Source: Rhynchonema sp. JSB1_4 (taxonomy: Eukaryota > Nematoda > Chromadorea > Monhysterida > Xyalidae). Taken from it: DNA of 64,000 nt. Made by a program: the position numbers and the translations under genes. The stretch spans positions 62,001 to 126,000 of the forward strand of contig JASAMV010000638.1 of the NCBI GenBank assembly GCA_030248065.1, in the 5' to 3' direction. This document shows, piece by piece, positions 31,765 to 44,565 of the stretch; the first letter of the stretch is position 1; every line of letters starts with the position of its first letter. The notes under the pieces are model-generated. The model saw only the letters and a list, made by a program, of their open reading frames with translations, was not told the DNA's origin and did no database searches.

Positions 31765-34273
31765 TTTGATGAATCGAATAAAAATTGGCCGATTTATTGT
31801 TGTGCTGACGTTATGTGGGTGACACGACAACAACAATTGTTGCGTTCGTGTGAAGCAGCGGACAGCAAATCCCGCTAAATTCGTCGAGCGGGCTTTTTTC
31901 CAGGTCCAGCGGGGTCACGCCTGTGCGCTGAAATGCGAAAAAAGCATTAACACTTTAAAAACATCAATTATCGCATTGTCAAAGACGGCTGCTAGAGAAA
32001 ATATCAGAGCTCTCTCGCCAGACCACTTGTCAGATCAACACTAAAGCAGCTTATAGCTAAGTGGGAATTTTCAACATTCCGATAGGCAAAAGTTTTGGAT
32101 CATTGCCAAGCTTGTCAAAAAATAGGTTGGGCTAATACACCTGCGCAAACTCTGCATATTACTATTTTATAAGCTGGTGTTTTTGATGTCCGATACAGCT
32201 ATCGTGTATAGTTATACAAAGCGACCTGGGGTCTGCTGAGACGAATCTATGGTACATTTGTACGTACAGTAAATTGGAGTAAGAAGGACCGGCGTATCCT
32301 ATCGTATCTGACGTATTTGTGCCACCACAGTTCAGTAATTTTTTAATATTAAGGTTTTGGAAGTTTGTAATGTTTGTGTTGACTCAACGATAAGCTTGGC
32401 AAAATGGTCTGTCTGAATCGTGTATTAATGTATTTTTGCACAATGCAACGAAATGCGAGCACTATCAAATTGTGGACTGATAAGCTGCATGATGCTTTTG
32501 ACAAAAACACGATGCTAAAATTAGACCGTGTATGTTTGTGTTCCACAGCATGCCGGAGTACTGGTCAACGCAAATCCTGTCACAAGGCAATTCTATGCAA
32601 TTCCCCCTCCCCCCGTTCAGTACAAGTTCTCGCAATCTGTGAAACGATTTCCGTCAACTACTTTGCAATAGCCCAAAATCCCAAAGATACTCACGTGGTT
32701 GGCCTTATAAATCGCCAATGATAAGGAAATTGAAAACAGATTACCGATTGATCTGTTTTCATCTGCAACTCTGCATTTTACTGTTGGAGGAATGAAGCTC
32801 ACAATGTCTTTTAAAATTTACATGAAGAAAATCAAAGTGAGCTAACCGACCGAACAGGTGCAGAACATCCGGGATTATTTATTCATATCACAGAGAGCAT
32901 AGGAAATAAATACCGAATGAAAAAGAAAATAATAACTACAGGATAATGAAAAACTACATAAACATGGCTAGGGTTGCATAAAAAGTTATACTCAAAACTC
33001 GTGGTCGTTGTGGTGGAATAAAATAATGTGAACATAAGGCTGGTCTGGGCTCATTTATTGCAAAAACCTATGTAATCGTATCATGTCACGTATAACACAT
33101 AAGTAACCAAGCGCACATCATAGCTAGAACGAACATATGTGCTCCACTGCTTGCTAGCTTGCAAAAGGCTTGGAACATTATTGCAGAGTGTGGTGCCTAT
33201 CTATGTATGTATAGGACACAGCCGGGGGCAAGACGCGGGACCGGGAGCTCGCATTATTTTGAAACGTTTCGCAATGAGAAACGCAGTGAGCTGCACCATG
33301 GAAGCAAATAATAAGTATCGTGATCCACAGCTGTACGTAACACGTGGGTGCATTACATGGCAATGGGACCAGCGGCACAGCTAACCACCGGTCAGCTAGT
33401 AAGCGCCTGGTCACCTCTTGCGTTGGAACAAACTAGAGGTACAGTGGGTAACCTAGTATATGTGCAAAACGCACGTAAACAGGGCACACGGGCTTCCGCA
33501 GCGAAAACAAGTATTGACCGCTCGAGCCGGGTGGTTGTTGGCTGCTCCTAGCTATGATGTGTGCCTTTATGCATCATTTGGCGCGCATTTCAAGCTGCTG
33601 TGAAAGCGGGAACGGGTAAACAAACAAAATTGACTCTTCGAATGTTGAAATGAAACAGAGAATGCTGTGTTCTGATATCTGGTTATTCTTCAAAGGCCCT
33701 GACAAAGCACATTGCTAACCAAACCAGCCCCTGGTCTGTCCCGTTTAGCTAACATTACCTATACGGCATCAACCTCGTTATTCACACGTCATAATTTATT
33801 GCACCGTTTTCAGTTGTTTTGGCATACATATTTGCGCATCATCATGACAAAAACCAAACAACAACAAATAATACCTTCATGGTGAAACTATCGCAGATCA
33901 TTGTACGGTACGATATTGTAACAAGAATTCACATCACAACCAAAGTTATGTCCTTATGTCATTCCAGAAATTCTTGGGGCGGATGTTGGTTAAATGCGGG
34001 AATAATTTCCGTGCAAAAACACAAAACATTTCCAGTCTTCGGAAATATTTCCGGATGTCGCAAAATTTTCCGCGCATAAATCATCCGGAATCCGGGGAAG
34101 CTTCCGGATTTAACCTAAATTCGCCCTTATTCAAAGCCTTTTCCTGTATTTATAGCATTTGTTTGCGAAGAACAAATATTAGTGCTGGACCGAGCCCAGT
34201 TGCAGACACTAAGACGAAAGCTCACTTCCTCGCACGGCACCAATATTCTGCATACAGCCCCACCCCAACAACA
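31765..34273. other. Intergenic region between SLC4 copy A and GPHR genes
   Basis: Should hold the SLC4 copy A promoter/5' UTR and the GPHR 3' UTR. I found no supported exon, RNA gene or clear transposon. The open frames at 32404-32721 and 33956-34342 have no recognisable domain or splice context. Confidence 0.5.
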
Positions 34274-37200
34274 TCACTGATAATTCATCACATCATCCCT
34301 TTCCGGTGTCTGTTTGTGTGCCAAATAGAGGAACCCAATTGATGACAGGGACGATATCAGGAATATCACATCGAACCAACGATGGTAGAAGTTGAACTGC
34401 AGGTCGCCGAGCACCTCGCCGATTATGGCCCTGCAACAGGTGGTTGGCAACGTGGCAAACGGATTAATGATTTGGTGCAGTGACACACCGGTGCATTTTG
34501 GGCTGACCAGTTTATCAGTCCAATTCACACAAAGTCTACCCTCTTCACAATGATCCTCAATGTGACCCTCTTTATAGTGAAACAGTCCTTTAAATCTTTG
34601 ATCTCCAATATGCCACTAAGCTCATAGCTGCACGTCTACACATTTGTCATTTTTACAATACCCGAGAATGGCGGGTCCCGATCGCGTCTCGATAAACAGG
34701 TAGCCTCACTGCACCGCCGAATTGAGACACGAAAAACAAATAGCCGTACCTGTACTTGGACGGCATGTTCATGCGCATGAGCACAACGGAAGACACGAAG
34801 TACATACCCTAAAATATAAAACTATGGAATGGAAAATTGACCAGAAATATTCAAAATTCTAAAAAAACCAACCATAATTTGAGCAAGAAGCAACACAATC
34901 ACATTCGAGGACTTGCTGCTCGAGATTGCGTAAAAAAACTGAAAATATTCGTGGTTAACAAATCGTAACAATCTTCCCAGCGACATGACAGAAATGAAAA
35001 TTACCAACTTTAGTTAGTGTAATCAGTAAGCCCCGTATTGAGGTGATCACAATTATGCCAACAACCAGGAACGATATGTTTTGCGACCAGAATGTCACCT
35101 GAAAAAAGCTTACTGCGCTTGGTCTTTCTTAAAAAATGGAAATATCGGAAAAGGAAGCCAACATCGAATTCGAATCCCATATAGTGCACAGCGATTTCAA
35201 TTCCTCTCGTGATTGGGTCAACCTAAAACAAAAGGTATTTTGCTAGATTTCGGCGAGTGCAGGCAAATACAACAAAAGAACTAACCTTCCCCACCCTATC
35301 GAACACAATATTCACGGTGCAAATAAATATCTTCCAGACGCAGTACACCGAGAACAAGTAACCCAAACAGTTGAAATAGCGACCCTGCCACGTGGAAGCG
35401 TATTCCACTCGCTCCTAAAACAAAAAGTTGCGAAAACACGAAAGTTTAAAATCAAGAAGTGTATGGCAAAACAGGCAAAGAAAATTGTCAAATTAGGCGA
35501 ACAATCTAACATTTCTATTTCTCAATTCGACCACTTCCAGGAACATGTGTCGACTCATTTCCTCTAAACCATCGATTTCAATCTCCAGCGTTTTGATTTG
35601 ATCACGGAGGTTGTGTGTTTCAGCCTGCCAATCGGTTTGCTTATTTGGTGCTTTTGTTGTGGTCATTAACTCCGAAGTCGATAAACAGAAACACAGGAAA
35701 CGAAACATTTCCTGATACGGCTGTCAATCACAAAAGTTGCTGAAACTGACAAAAAAGCTCACCTCCCCGGACACAGTGCCCCACAATCGACGAAACAGGC
35801 CACCACCACTATCATCTTTGCCTGAATGAAAGCAACACACTGTCTTAGCGTCAAGTTCTTTGAATTATCTAACAAACGAAATCGCGCTCTCCTGACAGCC
35901 ACTAAAACTTCCGTTTGTTTTCATCACAGAATAAATTCCTTCAATCAATAGCGGGTACCTCTGCTGAACACAGTGGCCTGCATCTGCTGCTGCGCGATCA
36001 CACGTCGTTTCTTCTTGGCGGTGACAATGTCGAACGTTTGCAACAGTTTGCGCTCCATTTGGTGAATCGCTGTGTCGCTCACCTTTAAAGATCAGGGAGA
36101 GATGGAATCACAAACAGTAGAGCGTTGTTTAGTTATTACAGTCTACCCTGTTCACGGTCACTCTATTTATCGTGAGACAGTAAATGTACAATACGTAAGT
36201 TGCAAGTACATAGAGAGTGAATGTTTTTGAACGACATTTTGGGCTCTGCATAAACCTCCTGGTCGTTGGGGAAACAGCAATCGCTGCGGGTAACAGGCCC
36301 CTACTCATTAGTCATCGGCAACCGGGCTGTTGGTAGGTACCTCACGGAGCCTATTCCACGGAATACCTTTACATTTCTTAGTCACCACCCTATCTGTGAA
36401 TGTTAGTTATAAAGTGACCGAAAATGGCGTGGCACGATGAAGAGAGCGAACTGCACAAGTGAAAAAGAAAATGCTGAACATACGGGTCTCATGAACACAC
36501 TCATGCAGGTGTACGGCGCGTTGACAGCACCAAAACCGGACAACAGCGCCATCACAGTCACTCCAATCACACCGACACGACTGATGGCTTGTTCGATTGA
36601 CAGTATACCTGATCATACAAAGGAAGAATGGGGTTAGAAGAAACTATCGTCATACTGGTGTACTGCGCTTTGTCCCACCTGTGCAAATAATATCAATGCA
36701 AAAAATTGGAACAGAAAAGTCCAGAAAATTACCGTGTTTTGGACTCATTATTGGAAACGGGTCGCCGATTTTCCAAAAGAAATAAATGAACGTTATCCAC
36801 GCGATCGTGGACATCGGAACCACCCAGGATTTCTTGACTGAAAAAATAACAAGAGCGCGACTGATGAAAATCGAGTGCAACAAAATAAACGAACCGTATT
36901 TCAAATCGGATGACACCGAATAGGCAGTGTAGTAAGGCACGATAACGATCAGAATGAATAACATCATGTACAGACCGAGCTTCCAATAAAATAGACGAGA
37001 TCTGAAAACCAGTAGGACTCAGAAATGCGCTGCGTTTCATTATGCAATGAATCTCTTGGTTCAGTTTAAGCTCAAGAGAGTGGAGATTCTTGTGGCAGCG
37101 TCTATTTGGCGAGTTCGTTATTTTTGACCGATTTTAAAATGCGAGTCACGTAAATAAACCTGAACTATGAATAGAACATTGTCGGTGTCGGCACAAAAAT

Positions 37201-39338
37201 TTTCGGACTGTGGTCAAATTTTAAAATACTATCATCGAAATTTTCAAAGATTTTAAGGCGAAAATCACCAGATAGTGCTAAAGCCTTGTTTTTTACTTGA
37301 TGCCGTGTCGAACTCAGGTTCTCCAGTTGGGGTACATACCAAACGGACAGTTTCGGAGAATACAAAACACACATTGTGAGCATGCGCGATAAAACCCAGA
37401 TTTTGGCAGTTTGCTGCAAAATAGCCTATAAATGATCAAAAGTTACTGATGTCGGTGTCGGCTTTTTTCCAAGTGTCGGTATCGGGTGTCGGCCGTAGTG
37501 TCGGTGTCCGGTGCCGGAAAATCTCAAATTGCCGGCATCAGGTGTCGGCAAAGCTGCCGACTCGGATCCCTGACCTGAATCGAACCAACACCAGACCAAC
37601 CTCGGATCCAAACACTGCAATATTTCGAATATGATCAGCTCAAACATGACGCACGAGAGCGCGAATGTTGATGAGAAAATCAGCTGAATCACCCGGTTGT
37701 GAACTTCGTAGTCGCGAAACAATTGCTTGACGAAAAACAGCCAGCCACCGGCGAAGAAGATGAGCTGCAAGAATCTAACAACGTGCCAAAAAAACAGAAT
37801 GTAATGGCCAGAAAGGCCGTTCCGCCTCACTTGACAAATAAAGCCGCATCATTTCACAATCAAAGAGAAATCGGGGCATGCGCGCTTCGGGGGAGGTGGG
37901 AGGGGGAGGGTCGGGATTCGGGATCGGGAGCACAGCACACTATTTATCTCCTCCTCCGAAAAAACGGAGGTTCGCTGTCCTCCGGACCAGAAACTACACT
38001 GTTCCGAGCAGTGTTGGAGGTACTCTTGAGGGGGATACCTACTGTACCGCGCTCGGAGAGGGGGATACCTACTGTACCGGAGCCGATGGCCTGGGGGGTC
38101 ATGTACCTAGGGGGGTTTGGGGGGGTTAGGTATTTGGGTGAAAATTTTCAATGTGTTTATTATGTGTGGAATCGTGTAAAAACGTAGTATTTGCGCCCGT
38201 AGCGCAGGAATTTTGGGTAATTTGAGGTAAAAACGGCTGATTTTACACTAATTTTGGCCATATTGGTAAAAAAATTGGCACTTTTGGGGCAAAATCAGGG
38301 GGATACCTACTGTCCTGGGGGGGCTACCGTAAAAACCTAAATACAGCCCCCCGGAATACAGCCCCCAAAAAGGGGTCAGTGAATTAATAGTGCCCCCCCT
38401 AAGTAACATCCCCTATACAGTAGTGTATTAAGGCTTGATAGTGATGCACAGGTACATTTATGCACGTTTGTTGTTCGTTCGGAGCACATAATATGCCTCT
38501 AATTGACGAACAGACACGAATAAATGCGATTACAAGCGAAAAAAACATCCTTTCAAATATACTGTCATAACGAACCGTTTTTTATTTTTCGTGAAAAAAA
38601 ACGGTTTTTTCCGAAAAAAACCGTTTTTTCCAAATACTTTTCCAGTACTTACGAACGTAATTTCGAAAAGTATAACAATTTCAGTGCAAAATTTGTTCGA
38701 AATGACGAGAGTGCTCTTGAAGAGTGTTGAAGTCAGTCGAAAACACTTGGTTTACACACTTTTTGGTCCATTTTGGGCCGGTTAATTTTCGTGCTCGAGC
38801 CAATTTTTCACTGAAATCGAAAAACTCATCAGTTTTGCATTACAATTTTTTGGAAAAATTGGAATAAAGTACCGATATTTTTCCGATCAAAAACCGAAAA
38901 GATACCCACGGAAAAATAAATGGAAAAGTATTCGGGTCTCGGAAAAAACGGTTTCTTTTTCGGTTTTTTTCGAAAAAAAACCGGTTTTTTTTCGCCTGCC
39001 AGTACACTTCCAAACCCATTTTAGGGGTTTTTGAGGGGTATTTCTGGGAACAATTTTTCAGGTTCGGGTCAGTGAATTAATAGAGGCCCCCCCGGAATAG
39101 AGCCCCCCAAAATGGGGTCAGTGAATTAATAGAGCCTCCCTTCTATTTAGGTTTTACGGTACCCCCAAACCCCGCACCTCCAACACTGGTTCCGGGCCCG
39201 GATTGGGCGCCCGATTGCGACCTCCTAACACGGAAGGGACAGGACAGGAGGACCGAAAATACCAAAAAAAACAAATCGCAACAAACAATAACAAACCATT
39301 GATATGCTCATAATGACGACATCGTTGATATCGAGCAT
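34274..39338 (-). CDS. GPHR: Golgi pH regulator (GPHR/GPR89), complete, 14 exons, about 481 aa
   Basis: Multispanning membrane protein known in other animals as an anion channel that keeps Golgi lumen pH. Exons: 39338-39297, 37764-37601, 37001-36895, 36837-36733, 36608-36484, 36082-35959, 35821-35763, 35669-35511, 35414-35286, 35222-35163, 35098-35009, 34938-34873, 34808-34750, 34430-34274; all phases agree and the total is 1446 bases. Family signatures: [40 protein letters not shown], then a coiled segment ([12 protein letters not shown]), [29 protein letters not shown] and [13 protein letters not shown] near the C-terminus. The first exon (14 codons) is assigned from frame, donor site and resemblance to the family start, so it is less sure than the rest. 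Length matches the roughly 455-residue vertebrate protein. Confidence 0.95.
37870..38420. repeat. G/C-rich low-complexity repeats in GPHR intron 1
   Basis: Contains repeated GGGGGATACCTACTGTACC-type motifs (near 38030, 38060 and 38300) and C-rich blocks with CAGCCCCC (about 38330-38400). It lies wholly inside intron 1 of the GPHR gene. No coding content is supported. Confidence 0.7.
38570..39000. repeat. Inverted CGGTTTTTT/AAAAAACCG repeats in GPHR intron 1
   Basis: Several copies of AAAACCGTTTTTTCC-like sequence at about 38573-38632 recur in inverted form at about 38940-38995, so the segment could fold into a hairpin. Probably a decayed palindromic repeat element. Confidence 0.5.
39070..39165. 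repeat. Dispersed C-rich repeat (AGCCCCCC type)
   Basis: Repeats of TCAGTGAATTAATAGAG plus CCCCCGGAATAGAGCCCCC. The same family appears at about 17446-17560 and 38330-38400, all next to a GTAAAAACCTAAAT- or TTTAGGTTTT-like stretch. Confidence 0.65.
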
Positions 39339-39614
39339 GATTCTGGAGTTTTACAGGCTTTTGACAGTGCTTGTTTGTTCTTCATTCAATCCTGGAAAAG
39401 AAAAAACGCCTGCTTTGTTGCGCGAGGACCGTACCGACCACCGAGTGCGGCAGCGGATAACAGAAGAAAGTTAAAGATCAGATCGCGATGAGAAGAAGAC
39501 AAATTAGAATATTAATAACCTTCACTTTGCGACGTAGTCCTTCTTTGCATGTCAACAGCAGACCGTGAAAAAAGGAGGGACGGATGTCGTCGAGAGGAGA
39601 GTCGAGCAGAGGTC

Positions 39615-39765
39615 GCAATCGGGCCGGGTTTGGCCGGCCCGGCCCGGCCCGAGCCCCCAAATCTCCGGCCCGGCCCGACCCGACCCGTACCCCCAAATCT
39701 CCGGCCCGGCCCGGCCCGAACCCCCAAATCTCCGGCCCGGCCCGGCCCGGCCCGAATATTTGGCT
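39615..39765. repeat. GC-rich tandem repeat (CCGGCCCGGCCCG + CCCCCAAATCT)
   Basis: About four units of roughly 30-35 bp, each joining a CCGGCCCGGCCC core to ACCCCCAAATCT. Pro/Gly/Arg-rich frames on both strands are by-products of the repeat. It lies just upstream of the GPHR start codon. Confidence 0.8.
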
Positions 39766-39884
39766 CAGAATTTAATCCAATTTTTGTCATAATTTTTGCG
39801 ATCTTTGAATCTATTTTTTTGGTTGAAAATTCATTGTTTTCCATGAAAAAGTCGCCAGATAGACAATACCAATGGTGTGGCTGG

Positions 39885-40200
39885 GGGGGGGGGGTCCCCC
39901 CTAGGTACAGTAGGTAGGTAAGGTAGATGACGCGCCATCCTGGTACAGTAGGTAGGTCGCCGCCCCCCGGCTGGTACAATAGGTTGCTATTTTTGGCTCA
40001 AAATCGTATAAAATCGATCATTTCCACTCCAAATAATCGAAAAATCGCGCGCTGCGCGCGAAATGAGCGCTTTAGAGTCATTTTCATCTAAATTTAGCCA
40101 TAAAAATTTTTGTTCCCCCTAGCTCGGCCGGTACAGCAGGTAGGTTGATTGCAGGCTTTTCTGGTGGTACAGTAGGTTGATTGCACGCCTGGGTAGCCAC
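39885..40200. repeat. Clustered GGTACAGTAGGTAGG motifs upstream of GPHR
   Basis: Motifs GGTACAGTAGGTAGG, or one- to two-base variants, occur near 39903, 39940, 39973, 40131 and 40168. They are the reverse complement of the CCTACTGTACC motifs inside GPHR intron 1. No gene seen. Confidence 0.6.
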
Positions 40201-40920
40201 ACCACTGGACAATACTGATCACTTACTTGCTGAACGAAGCACGACGCAGCGACCTGCGAATGTACACCAATACTGGTGCATTTTTATGAAGCATAAACCA
40301 ATACGGCAAATTTGACCGGTTCCAGAACTGGTTTCAGAATGGCGAAATAAGCCTTTTTAAGACCTCATGATTTTCCGTACGATGCCTGAAAATCAAGCAC
40401 AGGGGGCGGCTAGATCAGTTGGTGCTTATACTCCCAGGTGCACCTTTGACACACTTTTTGACAGTTTATTTGACACTTTTCGAAGGTACACGTTTTTGAA
40501 GAATGGTCAGCTTGATTGCGGCTTTCAGTTCCAGTAATAAAAGATGGTCCCATTTCCCAAATTATCAATAATTATGTCCCTTTCACTTTAACTTCAAACC
40601 GCTGCGGGATTTCAGTTAGTTGCTGCCAAAGATCAGGCGCACACATGATATAACTTGCGCAAATTCTCGTTAAATTTCAGTCCAACAGCAACCGTTCTTT
40701 GCATAGTTTCCAAAATGGGGCGCAAGAAACTGAAAGAACCTCCAGCAATCAATAAATCGGATCTGTACCGTCAAAATGTTGATGCGGTTCGATGCGGTTA
40801 AACAATGGTAAGCACGATTCTATGTAATATTGACTTGCAGCTGATTAACTTCCAAGCCTGTGCAATGCTGTTGTGATTTTCAAGTGCATTCCCGTCATAA
40901 CCCACATGTATGTCTTTTGT

Positions 40921-41128
40921 CGTTCAGATTATCAACATGAGTTAGATCATAAACACCGATCATGAAATAAAATTTTGAGTGAAAGATGCTTCCCACGCTT
41001 ACCCAATACAGTTTCGGGAACAACCGTTCAGATTATCAACATGAGTTAGATCATAAACACCGATCATGAAATAAAATTTTGAGTGAAAGATGCCTCCCAC
41101 GCTTACCCAATAGTTTCGGGAACAACTT
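40921..41128. repeat. 104-bp tandem duplication
   Basis: The segment starting CGTTCAGATTATCAACATG at 40921 recurs at 41025 in the same orientation with only one or two differences, including a 2-base indel. Non-coding. Confidence 0.8.
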
Positions 41129-41279
41129 TGCCGGGGTTGCTGGTACACCTTGCCCAGTAAACATCCAATGAAGAGTTTGTATACCTTAACCAAGATTTCT
41201 ACACCACTTCAAACCTGAAACAAGTTACATACATGCTCAGATAAAGAAAAAGAACATTATTAAAGTTTAAACTTTATTT

Positions 41280-41490
41280 TTGTCTTTATGTCAACAACTG
41301 TCCTATACGCAGCGTGGTAATGCATAGTTGTTGACACCCAACTATTTTTGTCTTTTTTGTCTTTATGTCAACAACTGTCCTATACGCAGCGCGGTAGAGC
41401 ATAGTTGTTGACACACGTGTTATTTATGTCTTTGCGTGTGTCAACAACTATGCATTTCACCGCTGCGTATAGGACAGTTGTTGACATGTC
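41280..41490. repeat. Cluster of three short palindromic units (TGTCAACAACT ends)
   Basis: Each unit of about 50 bp begins TGTCAACAACT and ends AGTTGTTGACA, with TCCTATACGCAGCG inside. Two units (about 41289-41335 and 41366-41413) share orientation; the third (about 41440-41487) is inverted. Probably tiny MITEs or a nested hairpin cluster. Confidence 0.7.
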
Positions 41491-41568
41491 AACAAGTGTC
41501 TAGCTACCACTTAAACTTTGCTCAAGTTCTGAGTCGACGAGTCCGCATGCTGGGAATAGCTTGGTCAG

Positions 41569-42333
41569 TTGGTGGAGGAACGAGCGCGATGTGCAGGTTC
41601 TTCCAAAAAGTCAATACAGGAACCTTGGATCGTCAAAAACGCCATCAGAGGATTTGACAAAAACAGAGCGACAACTCATGCCTGCGGGGGAGACCAGCCA
41701 CCCCGGGCGTGCATAGTGACCAAAAACGTCAGGGCGGTAAAACTGACTCACCTGTGCGACAGAGATACGATTGTAATCAAGGCAAGCGTCAAAGATCGTG
41801 AGATTGTGATCATTTCCAGCTACCTGCCGCACGACCAAGCCATACCGAGCGCAATGCTGACGGTCGCAGTTGACTACGCGACAACGCATCGCATGCCAAT
41901 CATCCTCGGCACCGATGCAAATGCTCATCACGTTGCCTGGGGCAGCACAAATACGAACAGGCGGGGCGAGCATTTTCTACAGTGGTTGGTCACCACAGAT
42001 TTACAAGTTCTGAACAGGGGTAACGAACCGACATTTGTAACGCAGAGAAGAATGGAAGTTTTGGATATCACTCTCGCATCACAGGCCATAAAGAGCAAAA
42101 TAAAACAGTGGCGAGTGGACCAAAATGAGTCCCTCAGTGACCACAAGCAGATCCACTTCTCGCTGTCAGACGCGAAAAGTGAAACGGCCTATAGCCAAAA
42201 TCCTAGACGCACAGACTGGACACAGTACTTCTCACTACTATGCGAATCGCCAAAACCGGAAAACCTCCCCCCCCCCCAAAACAAAAATCTTCCCCGTGAA
42301 AAAAGCTCAAACATAAGCATGAGCCGAGGCTAA
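41569..42333 (+). pseudogene. Fragment of a non-LTR retrotransposon (LINE) apurinic-type endonuclease domain
   Basis: The frame reads as an endonuclease/exonuclease/phosphatase domain of the Jockey/R1/I type: IQEPW near the start, ISSYLP, then GTDANAHHVAWGS, LDITLAS and the closing SDHKQIHFSL. The extreme N-terminus (first catalytic Asn) is missing. After the domain the frame runs into low-complexity sequence and stops, with no reverse transcriptase following within the window. It is therefore a truncated copy, not a working element. The exact LINE clade is uncertain. Confidence 0.8.
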
Positions 42334-43188
42334 ATCAAATCAACTTATCCGAAATTTAAGTGTGGGCCCGGTCCACACTGAGGTGTAACCCCAGGACAGG
42401 ATTTGCTAAAAAAAAACCCAGAAGTCCAACTCTGACTAAACTCCCAAGTCATCCCCAACGCTTTGCCGGAGATTTACTTCCGAGCTCGAACTCGGTCAAA
42501 AAGAAAAAGAAGGCCAATCTCTTCAATCCGTGGATCACAGATGTGTTCCGGTTCCGTAAATCAAAACAGTGTTCAAGTTCCGTGGTTCTCAAAGTAGTTC
42601 CGAATCCGTAAACTGCCAGACTGGAACAATGTTCAGTATCTGGAATAATAGGAAAATTCCTGTTCCGTGGAAGATCATAAGAATGCCGCGGACGGTTACC
42701 TATCAATCGTAGCATATGGCAATACCCAATCAACTTCGAAGCAAGGCAACGAACGAGCACGGCACGACTTCGAGTTGGCTTGCAGCAGCGACACTACGTA
42801 AAGCAGGTTGTAATTGACAAGGCTTAGCCGCAGTCGTTGCCTTCCTCACGTAACACGGACCTAAAACCTGCGGCTGTAGAGCACCCACTATTTACGGGGA
42901 CGGGACCAATTTCCAACGTGTTTTCACTTTTTTTAAAACATGGCATTTATTACACACGCTTGTTATTATCAAGGACCTGTAAACATCAACCTGCTTACGT
43001 GGGAATTGGGGCTTGGGCAGATTTTTCAAGCACAATTTCAGAATTTGTTCAGTATTGAAATATCTGCCAGTCAGCCAGCACTAATGCACTAATGACAGTG
43101 TTAATAGTGCGATAATCGATGCGATATAAGCCAAAACGAAGTATCGGCCCCACCCTCAAGATCGGCACCAAGCCAACCCACGTCTTTT

Positions 43189-43372
43189 AGGCCGCTCTCA
43201 GACAAACGCGAAAAGCGAAAAGTTCAGCACAACAGCAACTCCTTAACCACGGGCCTGAACGAACCACAGTGATGCTCAAACAAAATATGTTTCAGAGGCT
43301 GTTTGGCGTGCGCTGTGGATGATGACTACGCTGAAAAACTTTTGCTTTTTGCTTTTGTCAGAGAGCGGCCTT
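43189..43372. mobile_element. PIF/Harbinger-like MITE with TTA target site
   Basis: The ends read TTA-GGCCGCTCTCAGACAAA and, inverted, TAA-GGCCGCTCTCTGACAAA, so the GGCCGCTCTC repeats are flanked by TTA on both sides on the plus strand. A TTA/TAA trinucleotide duplication with GG-starting ends is typical of PIF/Harbinger. About 180 bp, no coding capacity. Confidence 0.65.
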
Positions 43373-44565
43373 ACCGCTGGACATTTTATGCATACGAAAA
43401 CAAGTAACACAATATCATTTGCCCTAAAACATGAAAGCAAAATCGAGAACAGTATTGAATAAGAGCACAGGTTTCACAAATGTATGGCTTCACTTTCGAA
43501 ATCCAACACAACTTCGTGCGTGCTTCGGTCTTGAGAAACTGGGCAATCAAAATTGCTCACTGGCTCGTTTGGCTGCAGGCCAAATGTGAGAAAGCTGACG
43601 CTGCCGAAACCTGGCCTGAAAAATAGTTGTTCTTTAAAGAATTATAATTGACATGTCAGTTTGCACAAGAGTAGTACATCTAGGTGATTGCAAGTACGGT
43701 GCGCGCGGTACTAATATTCTTAATTACCTGAACATGCAACAGAGACTTATTCTCGCACCGAGTTAGCGGGAGCGCTAATGGTGCTTCAAAAAGTTGAATT
43801 GGATTTAGTTTAAAGAATATTATTTAAATAAGCAAATGGGTCGCAAGAGAGAGAACGGGACACCTTAGCAGCGCATTATAAACCACGTACGAAACATCAA
43901 TGATTGTTCTGTTTTCCTATTCGGTGCACTGGTCGCAAACTCCACGCACCTGAAAACACAGGCACTGCCAATCGTGATTGAGTTGCCTCCTTCCAGGAAA
44001 ATGGCAGATGGGTTCTCGTGCTTGTGCGATCAATGCATTAAATCACGCTAACATTCAACATTACTCATAAAAATGTCAGTATAGACCCTGTAGTGACCTG
44101 GTGCAAGTCTCGAGATGGCGAATTTTTGAACGATTATGGTCCCAGTCTGCCCACTGCTCTATTCTTGGTAGTTTCCGTTTAACTCGATGGTTGGAATAGG
44201 ATTACGACAACGATACTGTCGAACCGTTAAGGCCAGTGACTGAGCAAGCTTATGCAGATGGCGAAACATCACATTAAAAAAACTGGACTGTTTTTAACTC
44301 TAATTTTTTCCTGGGCTGCCAACCTGGGTCACATCACATCGACGCACAAATCAGTCTACAAAGCAAACTACCCCACCCCAACCTGTCAAACAGCGACGAT
44401 GACGTCATTGATCCGTGGACGTGCTGGTGGCCTGAAGTAGAATGTGGAAACAAGTTCAGTTCGGTCAATTACGCATGGTTTAGGCAAACACCACAGTCTT
44501 GAAGTTGTGTGTACCCTTCGTAGGCAGCACTTTTTGTTCCCATTTCGATCTTTTGTGGTTATGTA

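Noticed and set aside
32404..32721. 105-codon open frame in the SLC4-GPHR intergenic region
   Set aside because: No recognisable domain, no splice context and composition like the surrounding non-coding DNA.
39549..39979. Pro/Gly/Arg-rich open frames on both strands
   Set aside because: By-product of the CCGGCC tandem repeat; no evidence of a protein.
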